NCBI GenBank assembly: GCA_937885165.1
Contig: CAKZZJ010000124.1
Location: 1-7,940, forward strand
Reading direction: 5' to 3'
Source: an uncultured Caryophanales bacterium
Lineage (GTDB): Bacteria; Bacillota_I; Bacilli_A; Acholeplasmatales; Anaeroplasmataceae
DNA: 7,940 nucleotides
Below are positions 6,470-7,940 of this stretch, piece by piece (position 1 is the first letter of the stretch; each line of letters begins with the position of its first letter). Under the pieces are notes generated by a model, which did not search any database, had not been told where the DNA came from, and saw only the letters and a program-made list of their open reading frames with translations. The position numbers and the translations under genes were made by a program.

Positions 6470-7483
6470 TTAATCTTGAGGGTATTCAACTTTAGATTTT
6501 TTAACTAGAGTTGCAAGTGATTGTGCAGCACTCTCAGCTGAAGCCTTAGCTGGATATGATTCGCCAATTCCAACTACTCTTCCAGATGGAGAATATAATT
6601 TAAAGAAGAATCTATTATTCTTATCTTCAGCACATTTGAATGAGCCTACTGCTACGTTTTCTTTGAATGTATCAATTGCTGATTCAACTGCGGCTACAGA
6701 ATTGTAACCATCTGCTTGACATAAAATTTGGCCATTAGCAGCTCTGAATTCCCAAGAAAATTTATCGCCTTCTTTAACAATAAAGAATCTTCCGCCTGTT
6801 TTCTGAGATGCAACTCTTCTATCTACTTCAATTGGAGTGTCTTCTTTAACTTCTGCTGAATCAATTTCAACAACATCAGCTTTAAGAGCAAATTTTTTGA
6901 ATGATTCGGCAGCACTCTGAGCACGTGCTTCTTTATCATAGTTAGCACTAATAACTAGAACTCTGTGGTTTTTAGCAACAAGTTTGAATTGATGTTTACC
7001 GCTCTTGTCATCATAAACTTTAACTTCGCCAACTTCTACATTCTTCTTAACTGCTTCAATAGCAGAAAGCATGCTTTCTTTTGAAGCATAAACTTCAGAT
7101 GTAACTAAAACTTCACCATTAGAAGCTTTTAGTCTATATGCCCAACCATCGCCTGACTTATAAACTTCATATTTACCGTTGTATTGTCTACCTGCAGATT
7201 TCTTAGGCTCTTCCTTTTTAGCAGGTGCAGCAACAACAACTGGTGCCTTTTTTGCTGGTTCAGTTTTCTTTGGTTCTTCTTTCTTTGCTGGAGCAGCTTT
7301 CTTTGGTTCTTCTTTTTTAGCAGGTTCAGCTTTCTTTGCTGGTTTTTCTTCTACTTCAGCTAATGCAGCTTCATATTTAGCAAGGATTTTATCTACTTCT
7401 TCTTTTGTTTTTGCAGCCTTCATTGCTTTGATGTCTGCTTTTAATTTCTTCTCATCGACTTTTGATAAATTTGACTTTGCCAT
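6470..7483 (-). CDS. Lys-rich protein with four DUF1508 (YegP-like) repeats
   Basis: The 337-residue protein starts with a short helical, charged segment (1-45). It is followed by a Lys/Ala/Pro/Glu tail with PAKKEEPKK at 54-62, 65-73 and 87-95; 28 of the first 96 residues are Lys, as in histone H1-like tails. Then come four repeats of about 46 residues, near 103-148, 154-199, 231-277 and 282-327. Each has an aromatic strand, a (S/A)NG-type turn as in RLKASNGEVLVTSEVY, and a helix such as ESMLSAIEAVKKNV. This is the DUF1508 pattern known from E. coli YegP, which has two copies; here it looks like two YegP pairs. The family function is not settled. AGGAGG lies 8 bases before the ATG. No signal peptide or membrane segment is seen. 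The acidic repeat gene ends 15 bases upstream, so the two are probably one operon. A nucleoid or RNA-binding role is speculation. Confidence 0.88.
   Translation of the reverse strand: MAKSNLSKVDEKKLKADIKAMKAAKTKEEVDKILAKYEAALAEVEEKPAKKAEPAKKEEPKKAAPAKKEEPKKTEPAKKAPVVVAAPAKKEEPKKSAGRQYNGKYEVYKSGDGWAYRLKASNGEVLVTSEVYASKESMLSAIEAVKKNVEVGEVKVYDDKSGKHQFKLVAKNHRVLVISANYDKEARAQSAAESFKKFALKADVVEIDSAEVKEDTPIEVDRRVASQKTGGRFFIVKEGDKFSWEFRAANGQILCQADGYNSVAAVESAIDTFKENVAVGSFKCAEDKNNRFFFKLYSPSGRVVGIGESYPAKASAESAAQSLATLVKKSKVEYPQD
7199..7342 (-). repeat. PAKKEEPKK short-repeat tail coding region
   Basis: Codes residues 48-95 of the DUF1508 protein. The nonapeptide PAKKEEPKK occurs three times exactly, with two partial PAKKA copies between, so the DNA is an imperfect direct repeat. 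Such tails are intrinsically disordered and often vary in length between strains. Confidence 0.8.
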
Positions 7484-7491
7484 TTTGTTTT

Positions 7492-7497
7492 CCTCCT
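7492..7497 (-). promoter_or_regulatory. Ribosome binding site of the DUF1508 gene, next to the upstream stop
   Basis: The minus strand reads TAG, T, AGGAGG: the acidic repeat gene ends one base before a perfect Shine-Dalgarno sequence that lies 8 bases before the ATG. A ribosome finishing the acidic protein sits on the next start region, which suggests linked translation. Confidence 0.85.
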
Positions 7498-7498
7498 A

Positions 7499-7940
7499 CT
7501 ATTTTTTAGTGCTTGTTAATTTCCTTTGAAGTTTTTGTAATCTTTTTACTGAAGAATCTCTATAATTAACGAATTCAGGATCTAGTGGTTTTTCTTCAGG
7601 TTTAGGCTCACTAGCTTTTGCAATTGCAGCTGCAACTGCTGGACTTGATTCTTCAGGTTGAGTTTCTTCCTCTGCTGGAGTTTCTTCTTCAGTTACTTCT
7701 TCTGGTTCATCAAGGTTCTCTTCTTCAGTTGCTTCTTCTACAGGAGCTTTTTCTTCTGGATCAGCTGCACCACATGCTGGAGCGGCTTCTTCAGGTTGAG
7801 TTTCTTCCTCTGCTGGAGTTTCTTCTTCAACTACTTCTGATTCATCAAGGTTCTCTTCTTCAGTTGCTTCTTCTGCAGGAGCTTCTTCTTCTGGATCAGC
7901 TGCACCACATGCTGGAGCGGCTTCTTCAGGTTGAGTTTCT
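7499..7940 (-). CDS. Acidic Glu/Pro/Ala-rich repeat protein, N-terminus outside window
   Basis: An open frame enters at 7940 and ends at TAG (7501-7499), giving the last 146 residues of a protein I do not recognise. It starts in the window as ETQPEEAAPACGAADPEE and has two nearly identical blocks of 45 and 46 residues plus a third diverged start. About 40% of the first 91 residues are Glu, with a single Lys and no Arg. Each full block holds one Cys in the invariant PACGAADPEE and an ENLDE motif. The end differs: an Ala-rich stretch, then DPEFVNYRDSS and a basic tail with KRLQKLQRKLTSTKK. The main part should be disordered and extended. The stop is directly followed by the AGGAGG of the DUF1508 gene, implying co-transcription. 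Its beginning, any signal peptide and any folded domain lie beyond the window. Confidence 0.8.
   Translation of the reverse strand, partial: ETQPEEAAPACGAADPEEEAPAEEATEEENLDESEVVEEETPAEEETQPEEAAPACGAADPEEKAPVEEATEEENLDEPEEVTEEETPAEEETQPEESSPAVAAAIAKASEPKPEEKPLDPEFVNYRDSSVKRLQKLQRKLTSTKK
7651..7940 (-). repeat. Tandem repeat with 138- and 135-bp units
   Basis: The block beginning CTTCAGGTTGAGTTTCTTCC on the plus strand recurs at 7651, 7789 and 7924, giving periods of 138 and 135 bases; the third copy is cut by the window edge. The units differ by a few substitutions and one 3-base deletion (TTCTTCTGG against TTCTGA near the ENLDE part), so the reading frame is kept. The similarity at the DNA level points to recent duplication. 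Confidence 0.93.

Noticed and set aside
7179..7529. Ser/Phe/Ala-rich plus-strand frame
   Set aside because: It is the reverse of the PAKKEEPKK codons of the DUF1508 gene; the apparent hydrophobic pattern comes from GAA/AAG read backwards.
7658..7840. Phe-rich plus-strand frame that looks like a membrane protein
   Set aside because: It is the antisense of GAA-rich repeats in the acidic protein; the Phe residues are reversed Glu codons.
7651..7940. CRISPR-like array
   Set aside because: The periods are 135-138 bases, the whole unit is repeated with no unique spacers, and the frame is coding throughout.

Overview
The window is low-GC DNA with Gram-positive style signals: strong AGGAGG ribosome binding sites, sigma-A-like promoters, and the gene pairs rplM-rpsI and rimM-trmD. 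TGA is used as a stop codon (rimM and trmD end on it), so the standard bacterial code applies and not the Mycoplasma code. I infer a member of the Bacillota (Bacilli/Erysipelotrichia-like, possibly an uncultured gut lineage); no marker here fixes it more closely. The first 50 bases are an Illumina TruSeq universal adapter, so the left edge is a raw contig end and not biology.

Left part (51-2653, minus strand): rimM, trmD and malQ form a tightly packed operon with two successive 4-base stop/start overlaps (TTGA, ATGA). It joins 30S maturation and tRNA m1G37 methylation to an alpha-glucan enzyme. malQ is cut at its C-terminus by the contig end, and the adapter adds a false tail.

Centre (2654-3749): a divergent intergenic region carries a promoter for each side, two inverted repeats that each include part of a ribosome binding site, and an exact DnaA-box sequence. 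rplM-rpsI (L13, S9) follow on the plus strand and end at a clear intrinsic terminator.

Right of centre (3750-6400): a plus-strand AAA ATPase of the AAA_14/DUF4143 type is split by one extra base near 4541, making it a probable pseudogene or a sequencing error. It converges on a minus-strand class I SAM-dependent methyltransferase with a conserved VPCCQHE motif.

Right end (6418-7940, minus strand): this is the least ordinary part. A very acidic Glu/Pro/Ala protein built from near-identical 45-46 residue repeats runs off the window and is followed after 15 bases by a Lys-rich protein. That protein has a histone-H1-like tail and four DUF1508 (YegP-like) repeats. A hairpin separates the pair from the methyltransferase gene. 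The two proteins have complementary charge and are probably co-transcribed; their function is unknown. No gene-free stretch exceeds 300 bases.
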